From positions 25,615,816 to 25,679,815 of the forward strand of contig JAQNBH010000012.1 of NCBI GenBank assembly GCA_028752905.1: DNA of 64,000 nt. Reading direction: 5' to 3'. The translations under genes were made by a program, and so were the position numbers. Source of the DNA: Cladorhizidae sp. MBARI D1340-BT2 (taxonomy: Eukaryota; Porifera; Demospongiae; Poecilosclerida; Cladorhizidae). The notes beneath the pieces were generated by a model. It was not told the DNA's origin. It did no database searches and worked only from the letters and a program-made list of their open reading frames with translations. Of the stretch, positions 22,464 through 32,589 are shown piece by piece (within the stretch, counting starts at the first letter, position 1; each line of letters opens with the position of its first letter).

Positions 22464-23520
22464 AGGGTGCTCACCCTTAGTCTACATGGGCACAGTTGTT
22501 TATCTTTTTTATACCAGTGTATATATATTTGCTGTTAAACATAGTTCTTATATATCTAGATATTACTTAAAGGTAGAACAATCTTTAACACTTTTGGAAC
22601 TGCTCGACCATATTCGCACGATTCAAATGCGTAAATGCTTCTTAGCAGGTGCGTAGTTTGTATTGAAGTAATTATAGATAAAGACTCTTAAAATATGTTA
22701 ATTCACAGGTTCAATACTCGGCATAAACTCATCAGGAAGAAAAAGCTCCATATAGGCTCGAACATGTGACTTCAAAGCTAGTGTGGTTATCTGATGTTCT
22801 GTTAGGTATTCAAGAAAAGTCCTCCAAAGTCTTCAGACCAGCTCCATTTCTCCTGGGACATGTGAAATGTTCTGGCCTGTAATTAGCATAACTTTTCAAT
22901 CCCTTTTCCTCGTGCTTGCTCTTCACTTGTCCTTCCCCCTCCACATTGCTCTGTAAAGTTAACAATGGAGTACAGAAATTGAGTCATGGCCTCTTCTGCT
23001 TTACTTACAGCAGTAAGAAAGATGCCATTAAGGGGACGCATGTGCAGACTAGCAAATCTAGAGGCATCTGAAAACCAACTTCACTGTGCTCACCAAATTT
23101 AGCTAACTAGAATAAGCTAACTTATCATTGGGATTGCTATGTTATGAACTTTGTGGCTTGCTCATGTCTTCGTGGAGATTTTACAATGGGAGTAGCTTCC
23201 AGCAATCAATGGAAGGAGAAGTGGAAACATCCATTTTTCTTGAGTGCTAATTAGATTTTTTTTTTTAATGAGTGTTATGTTATGTTTTTGCCTGTTTCTA
23301 CCTCAATGCTCCGTCTTCATCAGGGTGAGAAACAAGGCAACACATTTACACTCACTGGCAACACATTTCATTTACATTTACATAAATAAGGTAATTACAA
23401 ATAAACCAATCGTTAGTGTGTGAGGTGAGAGGTCTCACATTAACATGTGGGTGAGTGTAAATTGATGATTGTCAGGCTAAGTGTTGCTAGTTAGGCTTGG
23501 GCCTCTGCCCGCACCCCTTC
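22464..23520 (+). other. Unit sequence downstream of Death-domain copy 4
   Basis: Counterpart of 4458-5540 without the pogo insertion. Contains the minus-strand open stretch at 22810-22950. No other gene seen. Confidence 0.5.
22810..22950 (-). CDS. Possible small minus-strand exon, unit 4
   Basis: Counterpart of 4805-4945: acceptor-like tttacag, an open stretch containing KSYANYRPEHFTCPRRNG, and the same LEDFS-stop end (stop at 22810-22812). Upstream of the acceptor the frame continues open to a methionine (MRPLNGIFLTAV, near 23041) only in a different frame. No known family. Confidence 0.25.
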   Translation of the reverse strand, partial: SNVEGEGQVKSKHEEKGLKSYANYRPEHFTCPRRNGAGLKTLEDFS

Positions 23521-25545
23521 CTTTAAGGAGTATAGAGTAGTTAGCAGGAGAGTGTGTGGAAATTGTCACTTCTGATCTGTGAACAATACTTGTCTTGTCT
23601 GGCTATGGTTCGGTGTGTGTCAGTGCATTCAATTGGCTCTAATCAACGCACATCCTTACCATTTCATCCTTCCTCACCATTAGGATTGGAAATGAACAGG
23701 TGTTCTTAGATGGTTCCATGGGCTTACTTGGTCTCAATGGCATGTCCCACTGCCGTTGTTTCCCCAGAGATATTTGTGAAAACTGTTGGGGCAGTATCCA
23801 TTAAGCATTGGAGCTGTGAAGTCTGTCCATCATTTAAGTTTGGTCCCACGAGAGCTTTTGAATCTGATTCCTATAGGGTTGACAAGAGAAGTCACTGCAG
23901 AGTTTCTTCATCTGTTAAGGTGATATAAAATACAGATGACACTGGACTGTGCCAGGACTTCATCATGTTGACATGAATAGTTCAATGCCTTTTCTTTCTG
24001 TCATGCATTTGCACTCTGTATGTAACTGGTGCTATGTGCTGCATCTGTTCCAGGTTCTCCCTCATGGTTGTTAGACATTGAACAGCAGTGGTATGTTGAC
24101 TGACCTTCTTAATAATTAGTTTCAATGTGGCATGAAACCGTTTTAACGTACTGTTCGTCTGAGGGTGCTATGGACTTACTTTGATGTGGTGAATGCCTAG
24201 TTTCTGATATAAGGTTGTCACAGGAATGACATGCCCTGATCTGTCAGTAGTTTAGCTGGTATTCCTGGGGGGAGAGAATATGTCCATCGAAGCAGAAGAA
24301 AGAGTTTCAGCAACAGCTTTCCTGAGTAGTGTAGCATCACCATCTGGCAAAATGCATGGATGTTAACAGATCTTGTTTCCGGCTCTAGTGTGAGGCAAAG
24401 GGTCAACTATATCAAAAGGTACCCTAGTCAGTAATTCTGTGATAATTGGCATAGAGATTAGTGGAGACAGGGTCTGTGGACGTCTACTTCCCTTCTGGCA
24501 TTTAGTGCAGGATTCACAGGCTTGATTCACATCCCAGCTGAGGCCTGGCCAGTAAAATTGGGCCAACAGTCTGTGTCTGGCTTTGTACCCGAGGTGACCA
24601 GTCATGTGGAGTGTGTGAGCTATGGCTTGCTGTTGTCTGTTGCCTGGCAACACTGGTTGGTGCATTTCATTGTCTAACTTGCCGTGTCGACATCTTGACA
24701 ACAATTCAATCTCACAAAACTAATCCGAGTTCCCCTGGTTCAGCGATTCTCACTCTTTGTGCAAGTATGAGTTGTACTGTAGCCCAGCACTAAAGTTTGG
24801 CAACCGTGTTCATCAACACAGACTTGTTTACGAACTATTTTAGAGGTTGTGCTCTCATCTGATTGAGAGGGTGTGTTCTCATATATTTGAGAGTGTGCGC
24901 TATCCTCTGGTTGAGAGGTGTATTCTCATCTGGTCGAGTGAGTGCAGTCTTATTTGGTTGAGAGGGTGTGTTCTCATCTAATTTAGAGGATGTGTTCATC
25001 TCAGGAATGACAGATGGGATAGAGACAAAGCCTTAAGCATCTTTTAATTTTTGTCATTTGCTTTGTCTGGGTTTCTGATCCAGGTCAACCAAAATATCGC
25101 TGTCATTTCCAACTAACTCCTCCCATGGTGTGTGTATTTCTCCTGAGTTCACTGTAGCTATCTCATCAGCCTGCAAGTGTTGTTGCTCTTGCTCTGCAGC
25201 TTGTCTGGTCTGTACCAACATAGCTTGTGTTTAAATCGTCAGTCTCTCTTTCACTAATGGCTCAAGTAAGTGGTTTAGGAAGGGAGCATCTTGACCCAGT
25301 AGAATATCAGCAGGTGCCTTCAGCCTTAGGTCCTTGAAGTTTTGCAGTCTCCCACCTATGTCAATGTTTATGTTTGCTAAGTTAAATTCAAAGAGCCTTC
25401 CCGAAGTGCAGTCTTGGAAACCACAGAGTGTGAAGCTGCTGTGTCTAACTTGATGGTTGCATCCTTGCCATTCAGTAAGTCCTGTACCAGGTAGTCATGT
25501 GAGTGATGGCAGGTGGGACAGCAAAGGTATACTTTCTCTTATGTA
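23520..25545 (-). mobile_element. Family-2 retroelement copy 4 (best-preserved integrase)
   Basis: Minus strand. The integrase zinc finger is readable in one open frame at 24363-24704: HTLHMTGHLG (HxxxH), FYWPGLSWDV, CESCTKC, then RVPFDIVDPLP with a core aspartate. The core continues in another frame with KLLTDQGMSFL (about 24218-24260), the second core aspartate. The protease remnant lies at 25280-25500, the GPY-like stretch at 23930-24090 and the reverse-transcriptase start at 23600-23720. Order PR-INT-RT. An internal GGTTGAGAGGGTGTGTTC array lies at 24840-25000. Non-functional, but the best copy for classifying the family. Confidence 0.75.
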
Positions 25546-25559
25546 TGTGACTGGGTCTT

Positions 25560-25880
25560 TGTTCCTCACAGACACTGCTAAAGCAATGTGTGGTGGAAAT
25601 ATCCGCACAGCAAATCTTTTACCAGTTTCTTCTGGGCTGTTTCAACCAGCTACACAACTGTTGTTTAATTGTCCCTAGCAGTACACTTTGTAGTACTTTT
25701 GTTTGGCTTGATAGTAGCTTCCCACCATCAACTATCAAGCCAAACAAAAGTGCGACATTATGTACTGCTAGGGACAAAGATTTAAGTAACTATTGTGTAG
25801 CTGGTTGAAGCAGCCCAGAAGAAGCTGGTAAAAGATTTGCTGTGGAGCATGTTTTGAGGATGCTTCCACCACAAATAACC
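25560..25880. repeat. Complete long palindrome, unit 4
   Basis: Imperfect inverted repeat with arms of about 140 bp (about 25585-25726 and 25737-25878) around a CCCACCATCA loop. Inner arms contain TTTGTTTGGCTTGATAGTAG, outer arms CAGCAAATCTTTTACCAG. RNA from either strand would fold into a long hairpin. Truncated copies lie at 8.2-8.4 and 19.3-19.6 kb. Confidence 0.85.
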
Positions 25881-25909
25881 CACGAGTGTGTACTATGCAA
25901 ACATGTTAA

Positions 25910-26629
25910 GGCGGGACTAATCCATTTCTGGGCCTTTTTTTAATTCGTTCATAACTTTTTTGTCCTGTATACTATGATGTTGAAATTAGTACCAAAATGC
26001 TGCTCATTCAGAGAGCTTTCTAATGGTATATTTAGTTTTGACCTAGCGCCATCCTGGTCAGTGTTGTGGACACCAAGGTGATTTCACTTTATTGCACTTT
26101 ACTCAACACCTGTGTCACATAACCACTTACAATTTTGACAGCACTTAGAGAACCCACAGACATGCATTTTGAATAGATGAAAACATCATAACTTGTAAAA
26201 TGGATTTTTAAGAAAGGTCAGTGTTTTTGCTCATGATTAGCAACATTCCAGGGTTAATATCTCTCCCATAGATTTGTTTTAGTGGATTCTTTCTATTCAA
26301 ATGAAAGAGTATGAAAAGAGCTTTCAAATGATATATTAAAAGTTGATATAGGACAAGCATGGCCCAGTTATGTGCACACAAACTTGAAATAACTCGTTTT
26401 GAGATAACGGCTCTTGAAAAAAGTACATTATTATGTTCTCTATATTCCTTTCAGGTTCGTAACTTCGAATTTATGTAGTCAATAGCATGGACAAAAGTGT
26501 GTATAACTTTGCAGTGAAGCATTCAAATGCTCTGAAACTTGAAATAGAAATACTACATGAACTATACTATAGAATGAATAAATAACTTTTAAAAATGTTT
26601 TTCCCCCGAATGAATGGATTAGTCCCGCC
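25910..26629 (-). mobile_element. TTAA-type MITE, copy B (inverted)
   Basis: 720 bp, inverted relative to copy A. Ends GGCGGGACTAATCCATTT and the complement; TTAA on both sides (25906-25909, 26630-26633). No coding capacity. It sits between the palindrome and the shared block that precedes the LTR element. Confidence 0.85.
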
Positions 26630-26879
26630 TTAATACCAATATAAGGGTGAGGTGAGAGGTCTCCTACATTAACATAAGGGTGAGTGTTAATTGATGGTTG
26701 TACAGGCTAAGTGGTGTCTTTGGGTAAATGCATGTGATTCCTGACTTGATTGAATGCTAGAGTGTATAAGCACAGTCATGCATGCAGGCCTGTATCTGCC
26801 CAACTGCTGAATCTTAATTCTCAAGACCATGGTGTGAAACTAGACCCATCACTGGCTGACAAATCATGAATCATGTGCA

Positions 26880-27332
26880 TGTCCTAGGGTGTCCTGTGAC
26901 ACGCCTGGAACTAGCTGCTGAATCTGGTTTAGCTATCACTAAGTGGGCTGCCACCAGGTAGCTTACTGTGCTACCACTGAACTGGGCTGACTGATCAAAG
27001 AAGAAGTATAGTTAAAACCTTTATGGCTGAAGTACAATTAAGCAAAAGACAGAAAACTGAGAGACTCTAAAAGTAGAGCACCACCCTGAATAATAATACT
27101 GGCAGACTCTCCTTGCAGGGTAAAACCAGTTTCCTTAATTAGGCTACTGGCCCTGCTAGGCGATATCTCCTTACAAGGAAATGCATGCACTGAACATCAT
27201 AATAACAATGACTTAATGTGGTTGTGATGCTATCAACACTAATAGTGATAATTAATAATTAGGAACAGGTTCACTCCTGCAGAGTGGCTGATTGTTGTTG
27301 CAAGTCTGTGTTAGGCAGGTCACCCGGTGACA
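26880..27332 (-). repeat. 3' LTR
   Basis: 453 bp. In element orientation it starts TGTCACCGGGTGACC (with a GTCACCGGGTGAC palindrome) and ends CCCTAGGACA. Pairs with 32116-32572. Confidence 0.92.
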
Positions 27333-29151
27333 CCCCTCTTTTCCCTTCGGAGGGCGAAGTCCTACTCCAAGATTGACGAGAGAGCCCGTCGGCATTCTGA
27401 TGTCGTGTGCCTGCTCTGTGGACTACCTCAAACAGGTAAGGCTGAAGGGCCAGTGCCCAACGGGTCAACCTTCCATTTTCATCCTTCATGTGATGAAGAT
27501 AGAGGAGACTACGGTGGTCTGTCACAATAGTAAAGGGTGCACCACTCAGGTATACCCTGAAATGTCTGACTGCCTCGACTGCTGCTAGACATTCCTGTTC
27601 AGTGACAGTGTACCTGGTTTCTGCTGGTTTGAGTCGTCTTGAATAATAGGCAACCGGCTGGTCAGCTCCCTGTCCATCATTCTGACTGAGCACAGCCCCT
27701 ATGCCGATACCTGAGGCATCTGTATGTGATATGAATCTTTTCTCTTCATCTGGGCTTGCCAGCACTGGGTCGCTAGCAAGGGCTTTCTTCAACTGTTCAA
27801 AAGCCTTGATTCTGGCTGCTGACCACTCAACCTTGTCTGGTGCTGTCTTTTTTGTAGCTTCATTGAGAGGTATTGCTAATGAGCCATAATTGGGAACAAA
27901 TCGGCGATAATAATTAGTCAAGCCTAAAAATGCACGCATGTCCTTCTTCTTCCTGGGTGGTGGGTACTGCAACACTACCTTCACTTTTGCCTGCAATGGC
28001 CTAATCTTTCCCTCACCTACTGAGTGTCCCAGGTATTGGCAATGTCCTGCTGTGAGCGTGCACTTCTTGGGTTTCAGCTTGAGTCCAGTTTCTGTAAGTC
28101 TTTTAAATACAGTCTCCAGATGCTGCAAGTGGCTATCGAAATCCTGGCTGAAAACCACAATGTCGTCAATATAGGCAGCTGCAAAGTCAGCCAGGTCTGC
28201 CATTATTGAATTCATCAACCTTTGAAAGGTACTGGGAGCATTTTTTAAGCCAAAGGGCATCCTCAGATATTCCCATTTCCCGCGGGAAGTGATGAATGCT
28301 GTCTTTGCGATCGAATCCGGATGCATTGGTACCTGATGATAACCCTTGGCCAAATCGAGTGTGGAGATGAAGGATGCTTTGCCCAGTTTATCCAACAACT
28401 CTGGAATGTGAGGGAGTGGGAACGGATCTGAGATGGTAATGCTGTTTAGAGCTCTATAATCTATGCAGAGTCTCTTTGAGCCATCTTTCTTAGCGACGAG
28501 CAAGGCTGGTGATGCCCATGGACTCATTGATGGTCGGATGATGCCAAGTTCAAGCAGCTCCCTCACTGCATCATCCATTAGCCGAGCCTTGCCTGCATCC
28601 AGTCGGTAGGGTGGCTTGCTCAAGGGGTACGCTGCACCTGTCTCCAGTCTGATTTCTGCTCGGTTTGTGAGACCTGGTTGCCCTTCCACAAGATCCCTGT
28701 ATCTGACTAACAACTCCTCCACTCTGTTTCTCTGTCCTTCTGACAGCTTCTCTCCAAAGGAAGGCCAGTGCTTCCTTCCTTCTTTCTCCTGAGGTCCGAA
28801 ATCCTCGTCATCTACTAACTCCACCATCATGCACCCTGCAGTGGGAGACACAAATGATTTAATCAAGTTCACATGTCGCTTCACAAGTCTCCTGGGGTGG
28901 TCCGGCATGCTGATACGGTAGGTCGTCTCATCCAGCTTCTCAGTGATGGTGTAGGGGCCTTCCCAATCTGTCTGCATTTTTGAACCCAGCGCTGGTGTCC
29001 TCACCATCACGAGTTCTCCTTTTTGAAACTCTCTTTCTCTTGCCTTCAGGTCAAATCTTACCTTGCTATCCGCCTTCTGGCTCTCTTCTCTGGCTGCTGA
29101 CAGTTCCTTGATTTGTTCCAGCCTGTCCTGGATTGTGGTCAGATACAACAC
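27271..29151 (-). CDS. pol: Pol, reverse transcriptase and RNase H part of the LTR element
   Basis: Open frame of about 626 codons. First comes a post-integrase stretch with a GPY/F-like motif (WEGPYTI, residues 63-69, and a VKRHVNLIKSF block). Then the reverse transcriptase, about residues 195-375: IIRPSMSPWASP, LCIDYRALN, MPFGLKNAPSTFQR and the catalytic YIDD (327-330). Then RNase H, about 470-590: HTDASGIGIGAVLSQ with D478, E520, TDH with D545, and NADGLSR with D588. It copies element RNA into DNA in cytoplasmic particles. The first codon used here is a GTG and probably not a real start: the frame continues from the integrase part by a shift of one base near 29150. The stop (27271-27273) lies about 60 bp inside the 3' LTR. 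The RT/RNase H part shows no internal stop. Confidence 0.9.
   Translation of the reverse strand: MLYLTTIQDRLEQIKELSAAREESQKADSKVRFDLKAREREFQKGELVMVRTPALGSKMQTDWEGPYTITEKLDETTYRISMPDHPRRLVKRHVNLIKSFVSPTAGCMMVELVDDEDFGPQEKEGRKHWPSFGEKLSEGQRNRVEELLVRYRDLVEGQPGLTNRAEIRLETGAAYPLSKPPYRLDAGKARLMDDAVRELLELGIIRPSMSPWASPALLVAKKDGSKRLCIDYRALNSITISDPFPLPHIPELLDKLGKASFISTLDLAKGYHQVPMHPDSIAKTAFITSRGKWEYLRMPFGLKNAPSTFQRLMNSIMADLADFAAAYIDDIVVFSQDFDSHLQHLETVFKRLTETGLKLKPKKCTLTAGHCQYLGHSVGEGKIRPLQAKVKVVLQYPPPRKKKDMRAFLGLTNYYRRFVPNYGSLAIPLNEATKKTAPDKVEWSAARIKAFEQLKKALASDPVLASPDEEKRFISHTDASGIGIGAVLSQNDGQGADQPVAYYSRRLKPAETRYTVTEQECLAAVEAVRHFRVYLSGAPFTIVTDHRSLLYLHHMKDENGRLTRWALALQPYLFEVVHRAGTRHQNADGLSRQSWSRTSPSEGKRGVSPGDLPNTDLQQQSATLQE
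27333..27345 (-). promoter_or_regulatory. Polypurine tract
   Basis: GGGAAAAGAGGGG in element orientation, directly adjoining the 3' LTR; expected primer for plus-strand DNA synthesis. The polymerase frame runs straight through it. Confidence 0.85.
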
Positions 29152-32009
29152 AACATTGTTAAGTCATTCTTTTTACCTGTCCATCTCCCTCTCAAGGCTT
29201 GTAGCGGTCCTCTGATCTGCCGCTCATACAATAATTCAGAAAGAGTGAATCCAGTCGTTGCATTTGGTGAGCTTCGATATTCTCCTAGCAAGAAAGGCAA
29301 TGCCAGATCCCATTGCCCGTTCCACTTTTTACTAGTCTTTCTGATCATTTCTTTTAGGCTGCCATTAAACCTCTCCACCATTCCGTCAGTGGCTGGGTGG
29401 TATGGTGTGGTGGTGATACCTCTTACTCCTAACAATTTATACAGTTCTCTCATTAATCTTCCAGTTAGGTTCTTACCACAGTCCGTCAAGATCTCCTCTG
29501 GTACACCAACTCTAGTGAATAAAACCAGGAGTTCGTCAGCTATGGTAGCACTGTCAGTCTGTCTCATTGCAAATGCTTCTGGCCATCTGGTTGCAAAATC
29601 CATCACCACCAATGCGAACTTGTTCCCCTCATTTGTCACTGGTAATGGCCCGATAATATCCATAGCAATACGTGTAAATGGAACATTAATTACCGTTAAT
29701 GGTCTCAAAGGTGCTGGTGGCTGTCTGCTTCTATTTGCCATCTGACATTCTGTACACGATTTGCACAGCTGCTTCACTTCATTGTAGATTCCTGGGCAAA
29801 AATATTCGTCTAGTATTCTGTCGGTTGTCCTGTCTCTTCCGAGATGTCCTGGGCGGTGAGCTAGGGATAAGACCAGTGATCTGCACGATTTTGGCACACA
29901 CAGCTGTAACATTTCATCACCCAGTCTGTCTGTAGAAAGACGGTAGAGTAGTTCATCTTTGAGTACAAACTCTCCATCTCCTGCTTCTACTTTCCGCATC
30001 ATAGGGATGAGTGTTTCATCCATCTGCTGTTCACGTTTGAAGGTCTCAGCACTTACGTCTAGAGGGTGGCCAGGTTTTCCTCGGATGTAGTCCGCTCTGG
30101 TCTTACGTCTAGCTGATCGGCTCTGCTTCACTCTGAGGGAGTCCTCTTCCTCACTGTTGTCTGGTTCCATCCGAGCTGTCTGTTCAACCTCTGCTTCCTC
30201 TCCTGATTCATCAACCTCCGTCTCATTTTCTTTGTCTGGTGTGGGATCTGCTGGTTGTGTCTCATATGGCAGTGGTCTGGCACCTATAGCATTGGGGGAA
30301 CCAAAAACCCTTACCTCATCCTGATCTTCCTCGTCTGATTCGCATTCTGTTTCAGTCTCTGCCTCCTCATCATTGGCTGCAGGCTCTTGGTAGTTCTGGG
30401 GAAGCTGTTTCAGTGGCTCAGTCTCCATGCTCCTTGTTCTTACTAGGTTAATCATTTTGTCATACAATAACCGCTTTCCCAAGTCCCATAGCTCAGGTAC
30501 ATCCCTTCCAAGCAGCATGTCATGGCCTAGTCCGTCTGCCACCAGCACTTCCAGATGTCGACTGACTCCATCAACCTCTACCTCCACCTCTGCCAATGGG
30601 AGATTCTGTATCCTGCCATCAAATCCTTGGGCAGGTTTGGTCTTGCCCAGATATTGCTCGTCTCTGACCAGTCCAGGGCGTACCACCGTCTGTCCAGCTC
30701 CGGTATCTAGGAGGATGTCTTTGCTGTTGACTTCTCCTATTCGTCCGGTGACAGTTGCTTTTCTGGCAATCTCTGTATCCAGAAGAGCTAGCTCCTGATG
30801 TTGGGTCAGAGGCTTCACCAGATTGATTGTGTCCAACTTCGAGCTTGCTAAAACAGCTGTTGAATGGCACTCAGAGGCATAGTGCCCATACATATTACAA
30901 CAGAAGCATCTTGGTTTCCCACTTTTGTCAAATTTGGGTTGACCTTTCCCATGCTTTACTGACTGTTCTCCATTCTGTGCCTCTTTTGGTGAACTTCTCT
31001 CTCCTCCTTTTGGACTCTGTGTCTGAGGTCTGTCTCTTCTGTGTCTGTCTTTCGGAGTCCATCCACCTCTGCTCTGCTGCTGTCTGTCTTCCCGTCTGGG
31101 GAATCTGTTTGCTGATTTATCTGCCTCTGATGAGACTGCATAGCTCCAGTTGCGGTTTATCATCCATTCATCTGCTGTCTGCAATGCTTCTCTGAGGGTC
31201 TTCTTCTTCTGCTCTTTCACATGAGTAGCTAGTGCTTTGGGCATGGTCTTCATCACCAAGTCGGTTGCTACCAGCTCGATTACGTCATCCACTGTAGTGC
31301 AGTCTGAGGCCCAGAGTTTCAACAGGTGTCTGGCTCTTTCACCCATAGTTACCCATGCCTCACCATCCTTTCTTTTCAGTTCGTCTAGCCTCTGTCTGTG
31401 AGATGCCTGCTGTACACGGTAATGATCAAACAGAGCAGCTCTGACCTGGTCGTAGTCAAGTCTTGTTTCCTCACTTAGTCCAATGTAGACTCTGCTGGCA
31501 GCTGAATCCAGTAGCGGGGTGAGGTGGCGTGTCCACTCTGCTCTGTCTTCCCTGGACGTTGTCATATGCGCTTCAAAAGCTGAAAAGTATGATTCAGCGT
31601 CTTCATCCTTTTCTTTCGTTCGAAACCGGTCTACTTTTCTTCGTCAGACTTCCCCAGTTGTGCGTACTGATTCTGCGGATGTATCGAGAGCAGTTCTTGT
31701 TCTTTCCAAGAGCTCTTCCCACCGTTTCTCCTGCATTTCCAGCTGATTCTGGTACATTCTATCTCGGGCTGTCTGCTCTTCCTTCCGTCTGGCTTCTCTC
31801 AATTCCTCTTTTCTAACTTCCTCCTCTCTTCTACTCTTGTCCATGAAAATTAGCATCTGCATCCATTCTGGTGGTTGTTGTGTTAGCTGAGAGTCTGCAG
31901 TCTTGCCATTTGATGAGGACTGCTGGCTGCCTGCACCCTCCTCTTCTGAATCAGATTCACTTATTCGTGTGTCTGCAATTGTCTCCTTTTTATTTTGTTT
32001 CCTTGACAT
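29139..32009 (-). pseudogene. gag-pol: Gag, protease and integrase part of the LTR element, with one stop
   Basis: From ATG 32007-32009 the frame encodes an acidic, then coiled and basic Gag N-terminus (EELREARRKEEQ), and is cut by a TGA at 31644-31646. The same frame continues open for about 835 codons to 29139. Counting from the methionine at 31563-31565: Gag (DYDQVRAALFDHYR), CCHC knuckle at residues 220-233 (CFCCNMYGHYASEC), protease with DTG at 287-289 and HDMLLGRD at 349-356, an acidic linker (390-480), integrase zinc finger H570, H574, C601, C604, and the D,D35E core with D636, D695 and E731. The usual glutamine after D695 is cysteine (TDCG). The frame ends in the integrase C-terminus, one base out of phase with the polymerase frame. 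One in-frame stop and one indel-like shift make this copy defective. Confidence 0.9.
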
Positions 32010-32100
32010 TCTGACTGTTCGATCAATTCTAACAAATAAATAGCAAGTAGCTGGTCTTAGCTAAGCAGGTCTTGGCACCTCGTGCTTGTCAGGTTCACAA

Positions 32101-32113
32101 ACCGCTGCCACCA
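32101..32113 (-). promoter_or_regulatory. Primer-binding site, tRNA-Leu type
   Basis: TGGTGGCAGCGGT in element orientation, two bases inside the 5' LTR. It is complementary to the 3' end of animal tRNA-Leu with a GGTAGC... acceptor stem (…ACCGCTGCCA plus CCA), from memory of that tRNA. Confidence 0.75.
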
Positions 32114-32115
32114 GA

Positions 32116-32572
32116 TGTCCTAGGGTGTCCTTTGACACGCCTGGAACTAGCTGCTGAATCTGGTTTAGCTATCACTAAGTGGGCTGCCACCAGGTAGCTT
32201 ACTGTGCTACCACTGAACTGGGCTGAGACTGATCAAAGAAGAAGTATAGTTAAAACCTTTATGGCTGAAGTACAATTAAGCAAAAGACAGAAAACTGAGA
32301 GACTCTAAAAGTAGAGCACCACCCTGAGAATAATAATACTGGGAGACTCTCCTTGCAGGGTAAAACCAGTTCCCTTAATTAGGCTACTGGCCCTGCTAGG
32401 CGATATCTCCTTACAAGGAAATGCATGCACTGAACATCATAATAACAATGACTTAATGTGGTTGTGATGCTATCAACACTATTAGTGATAATTAATAATT
32501 AGGAACAGGTTCACTCCTGCAGAGTGGCTGATTGTTGTTGCAAGTCTGTGTTAGGCAGGTCACCCGGTGACA
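32116..32572 (-). repeat. 5' LTR
   Basis: 457 bp, TG...CA ends, near-identical to 26880-27332. In element orientation this LTR carries the promoter. Confidence 0.92.
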
Positions 32573-32589
32573 GTGCATTTCAAGGAACA

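Larger units (their letters stand above)
26880..32572 (-). mobile_element. Nearly complete Gmr1-like Ty3/gypsy LTR retrotransposon
   Basis: A 5.7-kb element on the minus strand. Its LTRs (26880-27332 and 32116-32572) begin TG and end CA and differ by about four substitutions and two 2-bp indels, about 99% identical, so the insertion is young. A 5-bp target duplication GTGCA flanks it (26875-26879 and 32573-32577). Removing the element restores the sequence that leads into the satellite in other units (GTGCATTTCAAG...). Coding order in the direction of transcription is Gag with CCHC finger, protease, integrase, GPY stretch, reverse transcriptase, RNase H. The polymerase is of gypsy type, but the integrase precedes it, the arrangement described for Gmr1-like elements. 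One in-frame TGA and one frameshift break the reading frame. Confidence 0.92.

Noticed and set aside
29113..31195. Plus-strand frames of 60-210 codons opposite the retrotransposon
   Set aside because: Shadows of the minus-strand gag-pol frame.
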